Of a DNA stretch of 64,000 nt, positions 8,103-17,166 are shown in pieces. A model generated the notes under the pieces. That model searched no databases and had not been told where the DNA came from. It saw only the letters and a list, made by a program, of their open reading frames with translations. Positions within the stretch are counted from its first letter, which is position 1, and every line of letters starts with the position of its first letter. Source of the stretch: DAINRZ01 sp964634885. GTDB taxonomy: Bacteria > Bacteroidota > Ignavibacteria > Kapaibacteriales > UBA2268. The position numbers were made by a program, and so were the translations under genes. Location of the stretch: NCBI GenBank assembly GCA_964634885.1, contig CAZWLN010000002.1, forward strand, positions 124,001 to 188,000, read 5' to 3'.

Positions 8103-8861
8103 ATGGCTTTATTAAAAATTAATGACCTGAAAGCAAAGATAAATGAGAATGAAATTCTCAAAGGTTTGAACCTGGAAGTCAATCCCGGTGAAATACACGC
8201 CATCATGGGGCCTAACGGCACCGGAAAGAGTACACTGGCAGGCGTCATCTCCGGCAGGGACCACATTGAGGTTACTTCCGGCGAAGTGTTGTACAACGGT
8301 AAAAACATTCTCGGTATGGCGCCGGAAGTAAGAGCACGCGAAGGTATATTCCTCGCTTTTCAGTATCCCGTAGAAATCCCAGGCGTCAGTGTTGCCAATT
8401 TCATGAAGACATCGGTTAACGAGACCAGGAAACACAGAGGCCTGGAACCACTCGACGCCATGGACTTCCTGCAATTGATGAGAGAGAAGGCTGCTCTTGT
8501 CGAGTTTGACCAGAAATTCATCAACAGGGCAGTAAACGAAGGTTTCTCCGGTGGTGAGAAAAAGAGGAACGAGATATTCCAGATGGCAATGCTGGAACCC
8601 ACTCTTTCCATCCTCGACGAAACCGACTCCGGGTTGGACATCGACGCCCTGAAGATCGTGGCACAGGGTGTCAACAGCCTCAGGAACAAGGACAATGCTT
8701 TCGTTGTCATTACTCACTACCAGAGGCTGCTCAATTACATTGTCCCGGACGTCATTCATATCCTCTATGACGGCAGGATTGTAAAATCGGGTGGTAAAGA
8801 ACTGGCTCTCCAGCTCGAAGAAAGAGGCTATGACTGGGTAAAAAACGGTTCTGAGCTTTAA
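8103..8861 (+). CDS. sufC: Fe-S assembly ATPase SufC
   Basis: 252-residue ABC-type ATPase of the SufBCD complex; it binds ATP and drives conformational change of the SufB/SufD scaffold rather than membrane transport. Walker A is GPNGTGKST (about residues 35-43), the SufC-type signature is FSGGEKKRNEI (about 149-159), and Walker B is LSILDETDSGLD (about 169-180), with the switch His in VVITHYQRL. Length and N-terminus are typical. sufD starts 23 bp after the stop. Confidence 0.98.
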   Translation: MALLKINDLKAKINENEILKGLNLEVNPGEIHAIMGPNGTGKSTLAGVISGRDHIEVTSGEVLYNGKNILGMAPEVRAREGIFLAFQYPVEIPGVSVANFMKTSVNETRKHRGLEPLDAMDFLQLMREKAALVEFDQKFINRAVNEGFSGGEKKRNEIFQMAMLEPTLSILDETDSGLDIDALKIVAQGVNSLRNKDNAFVVITHYQRLLNYIVPDVIHILYDGRIVKSGGKELALQLEERGYDWVKNGSEL

Positions 8862-8884
8862 CCAGTAATAAACGGGAAACAAAT

Positions 8885-10249
8885 ATGCAAAAACACTTAT
8901 TAAACAGAATAGATGAAGCCTTCGCAAAGGTAATGGCAGCGGACAACACATCCCTGAACGGTACAATGAAAGCTCTCCGCAGGAATTCATACGACAGCTT
9001 CCTGAAACTGGGATTCCCCACAAAGAAAAATGAAGACTGGAAATACACCAGCCTGTCTTTTCTTAACAATTACAACTTCGTCCCTGTCGTCGAAGCTCCG
9101 AAAACTGCCCTGACACCAAGTGACATCGACCGGTTCCTCTTCGAAGACATGAAAGACAACATTGTTGTCCTTTACAACGGCTATTTCAGCAAGGAACTGT
9201 CGCGCATCCCCTCCGGAAACGGTGTGGTAATCTCTTCACTGAGGAATGCGTTCGCAACTCATCCGGAACTGATTGAGAAATACTACGGCAAGACGGTAAA
9301 AGCCGATACGGAAGCGCTGCCTGCACTGAACAATGCGCTGGCACAAGACGGCGCTTTCATATATATTCAAAAGGGCAGGGCAATGGAACAGCCGCTGCAC
9401 CTGCTGGTACTGACAGACACTGCAAACGGGGACATCCTCGTCAGCCCGAGAAACTTAGTAATTGCCGAAGAAGGTTCATCGGCCAGAATAGTCCAGACCT
9501 GCTATACTTTCGGGACAAATGCCGGTTTTACCAACCTCATTACCGAGATCAATGCAGGAAGGGACAGTGTCGTCGATTTCTACAAAATGCACAACTGCCG
9601 GGGCAAGTCATATTATGTAGGTACAACCGAAGCTGCTCAGGACAAGAATTCAGTCTTCAACAACATTTCCGTGTCACTTAACGGTGTCTTCCACAGGAAC
9701 CAGGTCAACACAGTCCACAACGACGAACACTGTGAGACAAATTATTACGGCCTCTACTTCCTCGACGGCGAGGACTTTGTCGATAACCGTACATCCATCG
9801 ACCATGCAAAGCCAAACTGCCGCAGCAACGAAAGTTACAAAGGCATCATCGACGGAAAAGCACAGGCGGTCTTTAACGGAAAGATCCTCGTCAGGCCCGA
9901 TGCACAGAAGACCGAGGCTTACCAGGCCAACAAGAACATACTTCTCAGCGGCGACGCCACCATCAACACAAAGCCACAGCTCGAGATATTCGCCGACGAT
10001 GTGAAATGCTCGCACGGCGCTACTACCGGCAGCCTCGACAAAGAAGAGATGTTTTACCTGCTGTCGAGGGGAATCGGCGAAAACAAAGCCAGGGCGCTGC
10101 TCCTTTCGGCTTTTGCAAGCGACATAATCGAGCAGATCAACATTCCCCAGTTGAGGGACGACATCAAGAGGCAGATAGCAAAGAGGCTCGTCAGCGACGA
10201 CATATATTTCTGCGAAGTGTTGGAAAACCATGAAATAGAATTAAGGTGA
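8885..10249 (+). CDS. sufD: Fe-S assembly protein SufD
   Basis: 454-residue SufD, the SufB paralogue that pairs with SufB on the SufC dimer. Family features: N-terminal helical part with FPTKKNEDWKYTSL, the beta-helix core, and the C-terminal IFADDVKCSHGATTGSLDKEEMFYLLSRGI, in which the conserved Cys and His of the SufB-SufD interface are present. It starts 23 bp after sufC and ends 3 bp before sufS, which indicates translational coupling. Cytoplasmic. Confidence 0.97.
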   Translation: MQKHLLNRIDEAFAKVMAADNTSLNGTMKALRRNSYDSFLKLGFPTKKNEDWKYTSLSFLNNYNFVPVVEAPKTALTPSDIDRFLFEDMKDNIVVLYNGYFSKELSRIPSGNGVVISSLRNAFATHPELIEKYYGKTVKADTEALPALNNALAQDGAFIYIQKGRAMEQPLHLLVLTDTANGDILVSPRNLVIAEEGSSARIVQTCYTFGTNAGFTNLITEINAGRDSVVDFYKMHNCRGKSYYVGTTEAAQDKNSVFNNISVSLNGVFHRNQVNTVHNDEHCETNYYGLYFLDGEDFVDNRTSIDHAKPNCRSNESYKGIIDGKAQAVFNGKILVRPDAQKTEAYQANKNILLSGDATINTKPQLEIFADDVKCSHGATTGSLDKEEMFYLLSRGIGENKARALLLSAFASDIIEQINIPQLRDDIKRQIAKRLVSDDIYFCEVLENHEIELR

Positions 10250-10252
10250 TCA

Positions 10253-11500
10253 ATGAACCAGGAAACAACGACAACGATGAAGACATTCGACGTAATGGCA
10301 GTAAGGGAAGATTTCCCTATCCTTTCGAGGCAGGTACACGGCAAACCGCTGGTTTACCTCGACAATGCCGCCACAACCCAGAAACCCCGGCGGGTAATAG
10401 ACAGGATTACCGACTATTACACCAATTTCAACAGCAACATCCACAGGGGTGTGCATTTCCTGAGCCAGGCCGCCACTTCGCAGTATGACCAGGCAAGGGA
10501 GATTGTCAGGAAATTTGTGAATGCCGCCCGTCCGGAGGAAATCATCTTTACACGCGGAGCCACCGAATCTGTTAACTTAGTGGCGGCTTCCTGGGGCAGG
10601 AAACATATCGGCGCCGGTGACGAAGTGCTGATTACTCACATGGAACACCACGCCAACATAGTCCCCTGGCAGATTGTCTGCCAGGAAAAAGGCGCCAGGC
10701 TCATCGTTGCTCCAATCGACGACAACGGTGAACTGATCATGGATGAATTTGAGAAATTGATTACGGAAAGGACAAAACTTGTCTCCGTAGTTCACATTTC
10801 CAATTCACTGGGTACCATCAATCCCGTCGCAAAGATCATTGAACTTGCCCACGCAGCCGGTGTCCCTGTGCTTGTGGACGGCGCACAGTCCGTGCAGCAC
10901 ACAGCAATCGACGTCCGTGAACTCGATTGTGATTTCTTCGTTGCTTCGGGCCATAAGATATACGGGCCTACCGGGACAGGTTTCCTTTATGCGAAGAAAC
11001 ATATACTCGAGGATATGCCTCCGTACCAGAGCGGGGGAGACATGATTGCCTCGGTCAGCTTCGAAAAAACCATATTCAACGAGCTGCCGTTCAAATTCGA
11101 AGCCGGGACTCCCAACATTGGCGGAGCAATTGCTCTCGGCGAAGCGCTCGCCTATGTACAGGACCTCGGATTAGACAGTATTGCTGCCTACGAGGCGGAA
11201 CTGCTGGACTACGGCACCCAATTGTTAAGTTCCATCGACGGCCTGCGGATGATTGGAACGGCAAGCCGTAAAGCAAGCATTCTTTCTTTCGTGCTCGACA
11301 ATGTCCATCCTCACGACATCGGTACCTTCCTCGACATGGACGGCATTGCCGTAAGGACAGGGCAGCATTGCACGGAGCCTTTAATGAAAAGGTTCGGCAT
11401 CCCGGCGACAACCAGGGCTTCCGTTTCGTTCTACAATACGAAAGAAGAACTGGACATTCTTGCAAAATCAATTACAGAAGTAATAAAAATGTTTTCCTGA
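10253..11500 (+). CDS. sufS: cysteine desulfurase SufS
   Basis: 415-residue PLP-dependent group II cysteine desulfurase, which removes sulfur from cysteine as a persulfide and passes it to SufU. The N-terminal motif is VYLDNAATTQKP; the PLP-binding Lys235 is in SGHKIYGPTG, and the persulfide Cys373 is in RTGQHCTEPLM. The N-terminus carries about 8 extra residues (MNQETTTT); the second ATG, eight codons later, is an alternative start. It lies 3 bp after sufD and 12 bp before sufU. Confidence 0.97.
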   Translation: MNQETTTTMKTFDVMAVREDFPILSRQVHGKPLVYLDNAATTQKPRRVIDRITDYYTNFNSNIHRGVHFLSQAATSQYDQAREIVRKFVNAARPEEIIFTRGATESVNLVAASWGRKHIGAGDEVLITHMEHHANIVPWQIVCQEKGARLIVAPIDDNGELIMDEFEKLITERTKLVSVVHISNSLGTINPVAKIIELAHAAGVPVLVDGAQSVQHTAIDVRELDCDFFVASGHKIYGPTGTGFLYAKKHILEDMPPYQSGGDMIASVSFEKTIFNELPFKFEAGTPNIGGAIALGEALAYVQDLGLDSIAAYEAELLDYGTQLLSSIDGLRMIGTASRKASILSFVLDNVHPHDIGTFLDMDGIAVRTGQHCTEPLMKRFGIPATTRASVSFYNTKEELDILAKSITEVIKMFS

Positions 11501-11512
11501 TCAGAGTAAATT

Positions 11513-12037
11513 ATGCATAGTGAATTGAACGAACTTTACAAACAGGTCATCCTGGACCACAACAAGAACCCCCGCAACTGGGGTGAACTGAAACAGGCCA
11601 ACTGCAGTGCAGAAGGGCACAATCCCCTTTGTGGCGACCACTTAGACCTGAAAATGTTAATCGAAGACGGGGTAATAAACGAAATTAAGTTTGTCGGCGC
11701 CGGCTGTGCCATCTCCAAAGCTTCTGCTTCGATCATGACTACCCTGCTTAAGGGTAAGACAATCGGAGAAGCTAAAGAATTGTTCGACAGGTTCCATGAA
11801 TTAGTTACATCAGACCCGACATCTGAGGTTGATATGGTTGACCTTGGTAAACTTGCAGTTTTCTGCGGTGTGAGAGAATTCCCGGCGCGAGTAAAATGTG
11901 CAAGCCTGGCATGGCATACGATGAAGAATGCCCTCGACCACGAGTTCAGCCACCACCTTGAACATCACGATCATCATGAACATCATGAACATCACGAACA
12001 TCATGAACATCATGAACAAGCAGTTTCGACAGAGTAA
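11513..12037 (+). CDS. sufU: SufU-type sulfur acceptor with His-rich tail
   Basis: 174-residue IscU/SufU-family protein. The three conserved Cys regions are visible: NPLCGDHLDL (Cys plus Asp), GAGCAISKASASIM, and RVKCASLAWHTM. SufU binds zinc and accepts sulfur from SufS. The body ends around ALDHEFSH. A tail follows, rich in His and Glu (about residues 146-170), coded by a 9-base near-repeat CATCATGAA (about 11961-12017). The spacing KGKTIGEAKELFDRFHELVT is typical of SufU rather than IscU. sufT-like follows 17 bp later. Confidence 0.93.
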   Translation: MHSELNELYKQVILDHNKNPRNWGELKQANCSAEGHNPLCGDHLDLKMLIEDGVINEIKFVGAGCAISKASASIMTTLLKGKTIGEAKELFDRFHELVTSDPTSEVDMVDLGKLAVFCGVREFPARVKCASLAWHTMKNALDHEFSHHLEHHDHHEHHEHHEHHEHHEQAVSTE

Positions 12038-12054
12038 TAAGCAGGGGTAATATA

Positions 12055-12378
12055 ATGGAAAATGAATATTCACTTATTGAACTTGAAAAGCTGGTAATCT
12101 CACAGCTCAGGACCGTTTTCGACCCGGAACTGCCTGTCAATATATACGACCTGGGGCTAGTGTACGATATAAAGATAACCTCCAAGCGGGAAGTCATCGT
12201 GTTGATGACTCTGACATCGCCTAATTGTCCTGTTGCCGATTCCCTGATTAAAGAGGTTGAAGACAAAGTGAAGTATATAGACGGAGTTACCGACGTAAAG
12301 GTAATTATTACCTTCGATCCTCCCTGGACGAAAGATATGCTCAGCGACGCAGCAAAACTGGAGTTAGGATTACTATGA
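12055..12378 (+). CDS. SufT-like DUF59/MIP18-family protein
   Basis: 107-residue MIP18/DUF59 domain protein, the family (SufT, PaaD, CIA2-like) implicated in Fe-S cluster maturation of target proteins. Family features: TVFDPELPVNIYDLGLVYDI, the Cys-bearing LTSPNCPVADSL, and ITFDPPWTKDM near the C-terminus. It is a single domain of typical length with no extra N-terminus. It lies within the suf operon, 17 bp after sufU and 10 bp before a ferredoxin reductase gene, so it is assigned to Fe-S assembly rather than phenylacetate degradation. Confidence 0.9.
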   Translation: MENEYSLIELEKLVISQLRTVFDPELPVNIYDLGLVYDIKITSKREVIVLMTLTSPNCPVADSLIKEVEDKVKYIDGVTDVKVIITFDPPWTKDMLSDAAKLELGLL

Positions 12379-12388
12379 GCCTGCCCGG

Positions 12389-13459
12389 ATGATGCCAGTA
12401 AGATTCCATGGTTTAAAAGTGTCCGCTATCAAAAAGGAAACTGACGACGCTGTTACGATTTCCTTTGAAGTGCCTCCCGAACTGGAAGGTACTTTTTCCT
12501 ATTTACCGGGACAGTACCTGACACTGAAACTGGACGCAGGCGGTGCAGAGCTGAGAAGGGCCTATTCAATCTCCAGTTCTGACTATTGCGGCGAGCCTCT
12601 GTCCGTTACTGTCAGGCGATCTCCTGGAGGCACTGTTTCACAAATTATTAATGATGATATTAAACCTGGTGATGCCATCGAAGTACTGCCGCCACTCGGC
12701 AGGTTTACAGCCAATCCGGACCCGGACAGGGAGCGGCTCTATATTATGTTCGGCGCCGGAAGCGGTATTACACCATTGATTTCGATAATAAAATCTGTAT
12801 TAAAGGTTGAGGTGATGAGCAGAATTGTACTGTTCTACCAAAACAGGTATGAGGAAGGTATTATTTTTAAAGAGTTGATCGGTGAACTGGAACAAATCCA
12901 TCCCAATTTCAGGGTATATCATTTCCTGAGCAGGCCGTCTGCCGGCTGGACAGGAATGAGCGGCAGGATTGACATTGGGACGGCAATGGGACTGGTTGGA
13001 GATTTGGATGAGGAGTTACTCGCAACCGCTTCATATTATCTTTGCGGCCCCCAAACGATGATGGACGAGCTGCAGGCGGGATTGAAAACTAAAGGTGTTG
13101 ACGCTTCACTGGTTCACAGGGAATCATTTACCGTGCCATTGGAGGAGACAGGAAGGACAATTGAACAAAAGCCTGCTTTATTGGAGCGGGATGTTGTGAT
13201 TAAGCTCTACGGCGAGACTTCGACGATACGTGTCAGGCCGGATGAAACAATTGTACGGGCTGCGTTGCGCGAGGGCCTGGAGCCTCCTTTCAGTTGCCAG
13301 ATCGGCGCATGTTCGACCTGCCGGGCTAAAACCCTGTCAGGGGAATTGTCGATGGACGAAAGGGAAGCGCTTACTGACGACGAGATTGGCGAGGGGTTTG
13401 TCCTGACCTGCCAGGCACATCCCCTGACCGACGACGTGATTATAAACTATGATTATTAA
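12389..13459 (+). CDS. PaaE-like FAD/2Fe-2S oxidoreductase
   Basis: 356-residue three-domain reductase: FAD-binding barrel (about 1-105, with RRAYSISSS), NAD(P)-binding domain (about 110-240, GAGSGITPLISI and YLCGPQTMMD), and a C-terminal plant-type 2Fe-2S ferredoxin domain (about 265-356) with ligands in SCQIGACSTCRA and the last Cys in VLTCQAHP. It resembles PaaE and Hmp/CDP-6-deoxy reductase subunits. No phenylacetate oxygenase genes are nearby. Within the suf operon it may supply electrons for cluster assembly (inference). ATG 12389 or the next codon 12392 could be the start. Confidence 0.9.
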   Translation: MMPVRFHGLKVSAIKKETDDAVTISFEVPPELEGTFSYLPGQYLTLKLDAGGAELRRAYSISSSDYCGEPLSVTVRRSPGGTVSQIINDDIKPGDAIEVLPPLGRFTANPDPDRERLYIMFGAGSGITPLISIIKSVLKVEVMSRIVLFYQNRYEEGIIFKELIGELEQIHPNFRVYHFLSRPSAGWTGMSGRIDIGTAMGLVGDLDEELLATASYYLCGPQTMMDELQAGLKTKGVDASLVHRESFTVPLEETGRTIEQKPALLERDVVIKLYGETSTIRVRPDETIVRAALREGLEPPFSCQIGACSTCRAKTLSGELSMDEREALTDDEIGEGFVLTCQAHPLTDDVIINYDY

Positions 13460-13491
13460 CTAATTTTTTTTATATAGAAAGGAAAGATTAT

Positions 13492-13878
13492 ATGGCAGAG
13501 ATGGCAGAAGATGTCAGGTTGTACAGGATTGCTACCAATGTGGAAGGCTCCGACACAAATGACGATATTATTCTCACAGGTGCAGCCTATGACAATATCC
13601 ACAAAGTTATTGCAGACAATAATATTTCAAAAGAGTATTTTCTGCGTTTGGATTCGCAGAGCGGCGGCTGTTCCGGCATGAGGTATATGCTCGGTTTCGA
13701 CAATATTGTCGATAACGACGACCGTGTTTTCGAAATTGAAGGTATGAAAGTGGTAATTTCGGCGTCAAGCCTGTTCTATTATATGGGCATCACCTTAGAT
13801 TACATCGACGGACCCCAGGGAACCGGCTTCGTTTTCAACAGCCCCTTCGACATGCCCACATGCGGCTGCGGCCATTAA
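13492..13878 (+). CDS. A-type Fe-S carrier (SufA/ErpA-like)
   Basis: 128-residue HesB/IscA-family carrier that accepts clusters from the scaffold and passes them to client proteins. The three ligand cysteines are in SGGCSGMRY and the C-terminal CGCGH. The N-terminus carries about 20 residues ahead of the conserved domain. It is the last gene of the suf run, preceded by an A/G-rich RBS (GAAAGGAAAG). Its stop overlaps the stop of the convergent histidine kinase by 4 bp (TTAA). Which carrier subgroup it belongs to (SufA or ErpA) was not resolved. Confidence 0.93.
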   Translation: MAEMAEDVRLYRIATNVEGSDTNDDIILTGAAYDNIHKVIADNNISKEYFLRLDSQSGGCSGMRYMLGFDNIVDNDDRVFEIEGMKVVISASSLFYYMGITLDYIDGPQGTGFVFNSPFDMPTCGCGH

Positions 13879-16037
13879 TACCTGCAGGGCAATGTTACGG
13901 TAAACGCGGAACCATAGTTGAGCCTGCTTTCAACGGTAATATTGCCGTTTAGCTGCTCGACACATTTCTTAACAATTGCGAGGCCAAGTCCCGAACCGGA
14001 CTTGGCTCCGATATTTTTACCCCTGTGGAACGGGTCGAACAGGTGTTTCAGGTCTTCAGGCATAATGCCGAAACCTTTGTCGGACACCTTAATGAATACT
14101 TCATGGTTTACTTTTTCCAGCAGGATATTTATCGGGCTACCGTGATTGGAGTACTTGGTAGCGTTGATCAGCAGGTTGTTGAATATCTGCTTCAGAAGTT
14201 TGGAGTCGGAATTGATGATACATTCCATACCTTCATGGGAGAACATTATCAAGTGGTTGTTGTTATCGACGATTTTCACTTCTTCGATGAGGTTCTCCAT
14301 GAAACTGACAAGATTGATGGTTTCCTGGGACTGGACGATGACTCCGGCTTCGCTTTTGCCGAAAGTAAGAACGTTGTCGTGAAGCTGCGTCATTGTTTCG
14401 ACGGAAGTCCTGATCTTTGAGAGGAATTTGATGAACTCATCTTTGCCTTTGCCTTCGAAAAGCTGTTCGATGATATAGGTCGATGTCAGGATGACTGTAA
14501 GCGGTGTCCTGTATTCATGGGAAATCATCGAGATGAACCTGTTTTTTAGTTCATTGAGTTCCTTTTCTTTGTCCAGTGCCTTTGAGAGTTCGTCCTTTGC
14601 AGCTAAGAGCTTGATTTCCGTAATCTTCCTTTGCTTATTTTCCTCTTCCAGTTCGGAGAGCGCCTTCTGAAGCTGTGCCGTTCTTTCGATTACCCGTTTT
14701 TCGAGGTCCTTGCTGATGTCTTTCATCTTGTCTTCAGCGAGTTTCCTGTCGGTAATATCTGAAATTATTGCCAGTATGGAAGTAACATTGTCTTCTTTGT
14801 CGTATATCGGGGCGCTGACGACAGAGCCGTACAATACCCTTCCATCGGGAACCGGCACATCTATCTCGTAGGAGAGGTGGCTGGCGCCGTCAAGGTGGCT
14901 TCTGATGCCCTTGGCGATCATCGATTGGCTGTTGTCCGACAGGAAATCGAGTTCTGTTAATCTCCTGCCGATGAGACTTTCGGATGATATGCCGAGCAGG
15001 TCTTTGATCCTGTTATTAATATCGAGGATTGTACCCTGGCCATCAATCAGAACGATGATTTCAGGTGAAATCTCGAAAGTGGACCTGTATTTCCTTTCAC
15101 TCCTGCTGAGGGCTTCTTCAAAGAGCCTTCTTTCGGATATATTGTGCTGGGAGCAGATGATGCCGACAACATTGCCGTCACTGTCGTGGAGCGGCACTTT
15201 TGTCGTTTCCACCCATATTCTTTCTCCCCCTGCAATTGTCATTGTTTCGATGCTGTTATATATCGGCCGGTTGTTAGAGATGACTTCCATGTCGAATCTG
15301 CGGTTCGATTCGGCTTCTTCTTTTGGCCACGGCAGGTCGTAGTCAGATTTGCCGCGTATCTCGTCCGGCGCCATGAGTCCTGCCATCTGTGCGAAGATGC
15401 TGTTACACCCGAGATAATTGAGGTTTTTGTCTTTCCAGTAAACATGCTGAGGTATATTGTTGATGACAAGTTCGAACATCTGCAGGGCGTCGCGGAGTAA
15501 CTCCTGTGCCCTTTGTTTCTCAGACATCTCGATTTCCAGGCCGACGTTTGAGTTCATCAGTTCTACGGTACGTTCTTCCACCATCTCCTGGAGCCGGCTC
15601 TTGTATATGTTAAGTTTCTTTTCATAGCTTTTATATTCGCTGATCTCCCTCATTACGCACACGAGGTAAGATGCACCTGTAACCGGGTCTTTGAGGGGTT
15701 TTCGTTTCGAAGAGACCATCAATGTTTCGCCGTTAATGCCCGAAAGCCTTTCTTCCTTGACAATTTCCCGGTCAGAAGCGAAAGCGGCAATGTCAATCTG
15801 CCTGGATGCATCGGCTTCACTCTTATGGAACAGGTCGTAATCGGTTCTGTATTCTACCGCTTCACGGGGTTTGCCAAACATGGTGCAAAAGGCATCATTG
15901 ACCATTACGTAATGGAAGCTGTTGTCTTTGACATACACGGGGTCGGCAATGGAATCGACCACAAAAGTCAGGAATTCCGTTTGCGGCATTGTACTTTCAA
16001 TAGTATTTTCTTTCATATACATAATAATATCAATCAA
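13875..16037 (-). CDS. cytoplasmic multi-PAS sensor histidine kinase
   Basis: 720 residues without membrane segments. Three PAS domains (about 20-145, 190-310 and 320-440, ending SEYK or ERR or ITDR motifs typical of PAC) are linked by coiled coils (ERTVELMNSN, ERTAQLQKAL). They lead to a HisKA domain with phospho-acceptor His507 in MISHEYRTPLT and an HATPase_c domain with GSGLGLAIVKK. ATG 16037 is used; ATG 16019 is an alternative. No response regulator is adjacent. Its transmitter is similar to that of the kinase at 28.6 kb, so the two are paralogues. The signal is unknown. Confidence 0.9.
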   Translation of the reverse strand: MIDIIMYMKENTIESTMPQTEFLTFVVDSIADPVYVKDNSFHYVMVNDAFCTMFGKPREAVEYRTDYDLFHKSEADASRQIDIAAFASDREIVKEERLSGINGETLMVSSKRKPLKDPVTGASYLVCVMREISEYKSYEKKLNIYKSRLQEMVEERTVELMNSNVGLEIEMSEKQRAQELLRDALQMFELVINNIPQHVYWKDKNLNYLGCNSIFAQMAGLMAPDEIRGKSDYDLPWPKEEAESNRRFDMEVISNNRPIYNSIETMTIAGGERIWVETTKVPLHDSDGNVVGIICSQHNISERRLFEEALSRSERKYRSTFEISPEIIVLIDGQGTILDINNRIKDLLGISSESLIGRRLTELDFLSDNSQSMIAKGIRSHLDGASHLSYEIDVPVPDGRVLYGSVVSAPIYDKEDNVTSILAIISDITDRKLAEDKMKDISKDLEKRVIERTAQLQKALSELEEENKQRKITEIKLLAAKDELSKALDKEKELNELKNRFISMISHEYRTPLTVILTSTYIIEQLFEGKGKDEFIKFLSKIRTSVETMTQLHDNVLTFGKSEAGVIVQSQETINLVSFMENLIEEVKIVDNNNHLIMFSHEGMECIINSDSKLLKQIFNNLLINATKYSNHGSPINILLEKVNHEVFIKVSDKGFGIMPEDLKHLFDPFHRGKNIGAKSGSGLGLAIVKKCVEQLNGNITVESRLNYGSAFTVTLPCRY

Positions 16038-16286
16038 TTATCACAAATCCAATATCACTTTATTACAAGATTTATGCCAAATAAATAAAACCGAGTTTGA
16101 TTTACATAATACGGCGTAATATTATTCAGCGTTCAATCTGTTTTTCGGCACGCAGTCGGATTGAAGCCTGGTTTGAAGAAGGGCTTAAAGCTAAAACATG
16201 ATGTAGAAATATTACTGTAACATACTGAAAAATTACTTAGTTGAGAGAGGATTGCGATTGAGAACAGCAATTGCATGACGGGGCAT

Positions 16287-16321
16287 AAAAAAAAAGAGGG
16301 TTCAACGCCGTGAACCCTCTT
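16287..16321 (-). terminator. intrinsic terminator for the minus-strand 16.4 kb gene
   Basis: Arms AAGAGGGTTCA (16294-16304) and TGAACCCTCTT (16311-16321) form a perfect 11-bp stem with a 6-base loop. Nine A bases at 16287-16295 give the U-run when read on the minus strand. It lies 44 bp after the stop of the UPF0173 gene. Confidence 0.9.
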
Positions 16322-16364
16322 CAAATGCTTATCTATACGGATGAGAGAAAAATAATACTACTTC

Positions 16365-17042
16365 TTACACCTCGATCGTTTCTCCGTAACCCATCACGCG
16401 GCATCTGCCTCCGTTGGCTTCAACCTTCGATTTGAAATCCTGCGGGTCGGCCTGGATGAGCGGGAATGTGTTGTAATGCATCGGGACAGCAAACGCCGGG
16501 CGGACAAATTCGACGGCCTTGACGGCGTCGTCCACACCCATCGTGAAATTGTCGCCGATGGGCAGGAGCATGGCGTCGATCCTGTTCATCTCGCCGATTA
16601 GTTTCATGTCGAGGAACAGGCCCGTGTCTCCTGTGTGGTAAATGGTCTTTCCGCCCATGGTAATGAGTACACCGGCAGGGTTACCCATATACTTACCTTC
16701 GCCGAAGCCGGAGCCGTGATGGGCAATTGTGAATTTCAGCCTGCCGAAAGGAAAGCTGTAGCTGCCTCCGATGTGCATGCCGTGGGAATTGAGGCCCTGG
16801 GAACCCATGTATCCCGCTAATTCATAGACTGCGATTACTAAGCTGTTGTTCCTCCGGGCGATTTCGACGGCGTCACCCATGTGGTCGCCGTGGGCGTGTG
16901 TCAGAACAACGAACTGCGGTTTGAGGGACGATACTTTTACAGGGGCTTTCGGGTTGCCGGTGATGAACGGGTCGATGATGAGCTGGTGTGTGCCGTCGTC
17001 CAAAAGAAAACTTGAATGGCTGAGCCAGGTGATTTTCAACAT
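16365..17042 (-). CDS. UPF0173 metal-dependent hydrolase
   Basis: 225-residue metallo-beta-lactamase-fold protein of the UPF0173/UlaG-like group. The start MLKITWLSHSSFLL, the metal-binding motif THAHGDHMGDAVEI, the second His in HTGDTGL and the C-terminal AVPMHYNTFP are all family features. It is expected to be a cytoplasmic Zn- or Mn-dependent hydrolase with an unidentified substrate. It is a single-gene unit, flanked downstream by the terminator at 16287-16321 and upstream by AT-rich DNA. Confidence 0.92.
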   Translation of the reverse strand: MLKITWLSHSSFLLDDGTHQLIIDPFITGNPKAPVKVSSLKPQFVVLTHAHGDHMGDAVEIARRNNSLVIAVYELAGYMGSQGLNSHGMHIGGSYSFPFGRLKFTIAHHGSGFGEGKYMGNPAGVLITMGGKTIYHTGDTGLFLDMKLIGEMNRIDAMLLPIGDNFTMGVDDAVKAVEFVRPAFAVPMHYNTFPLIQADPQDFKSKVEANGGRCRVMGYGETIEV

Positions 17043-17166
17043 AGTAAAATCCTTTCAATTTATCATTAATTTTCAATATTCAATTTCAATATTCTAATAT
17101 TAAGAAATTGTCAGATTAATAAAAAGTAAAAAATAATGTGCAGGCAATCAGTTCGGACCCGAATTT

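Noticed and set aside
12055..13459. Phenylacetate-degradation genes (paaD, paaE)
   Set aside because: No paaABC or other pathway genes are present; the context is iron-sulfur assembly.
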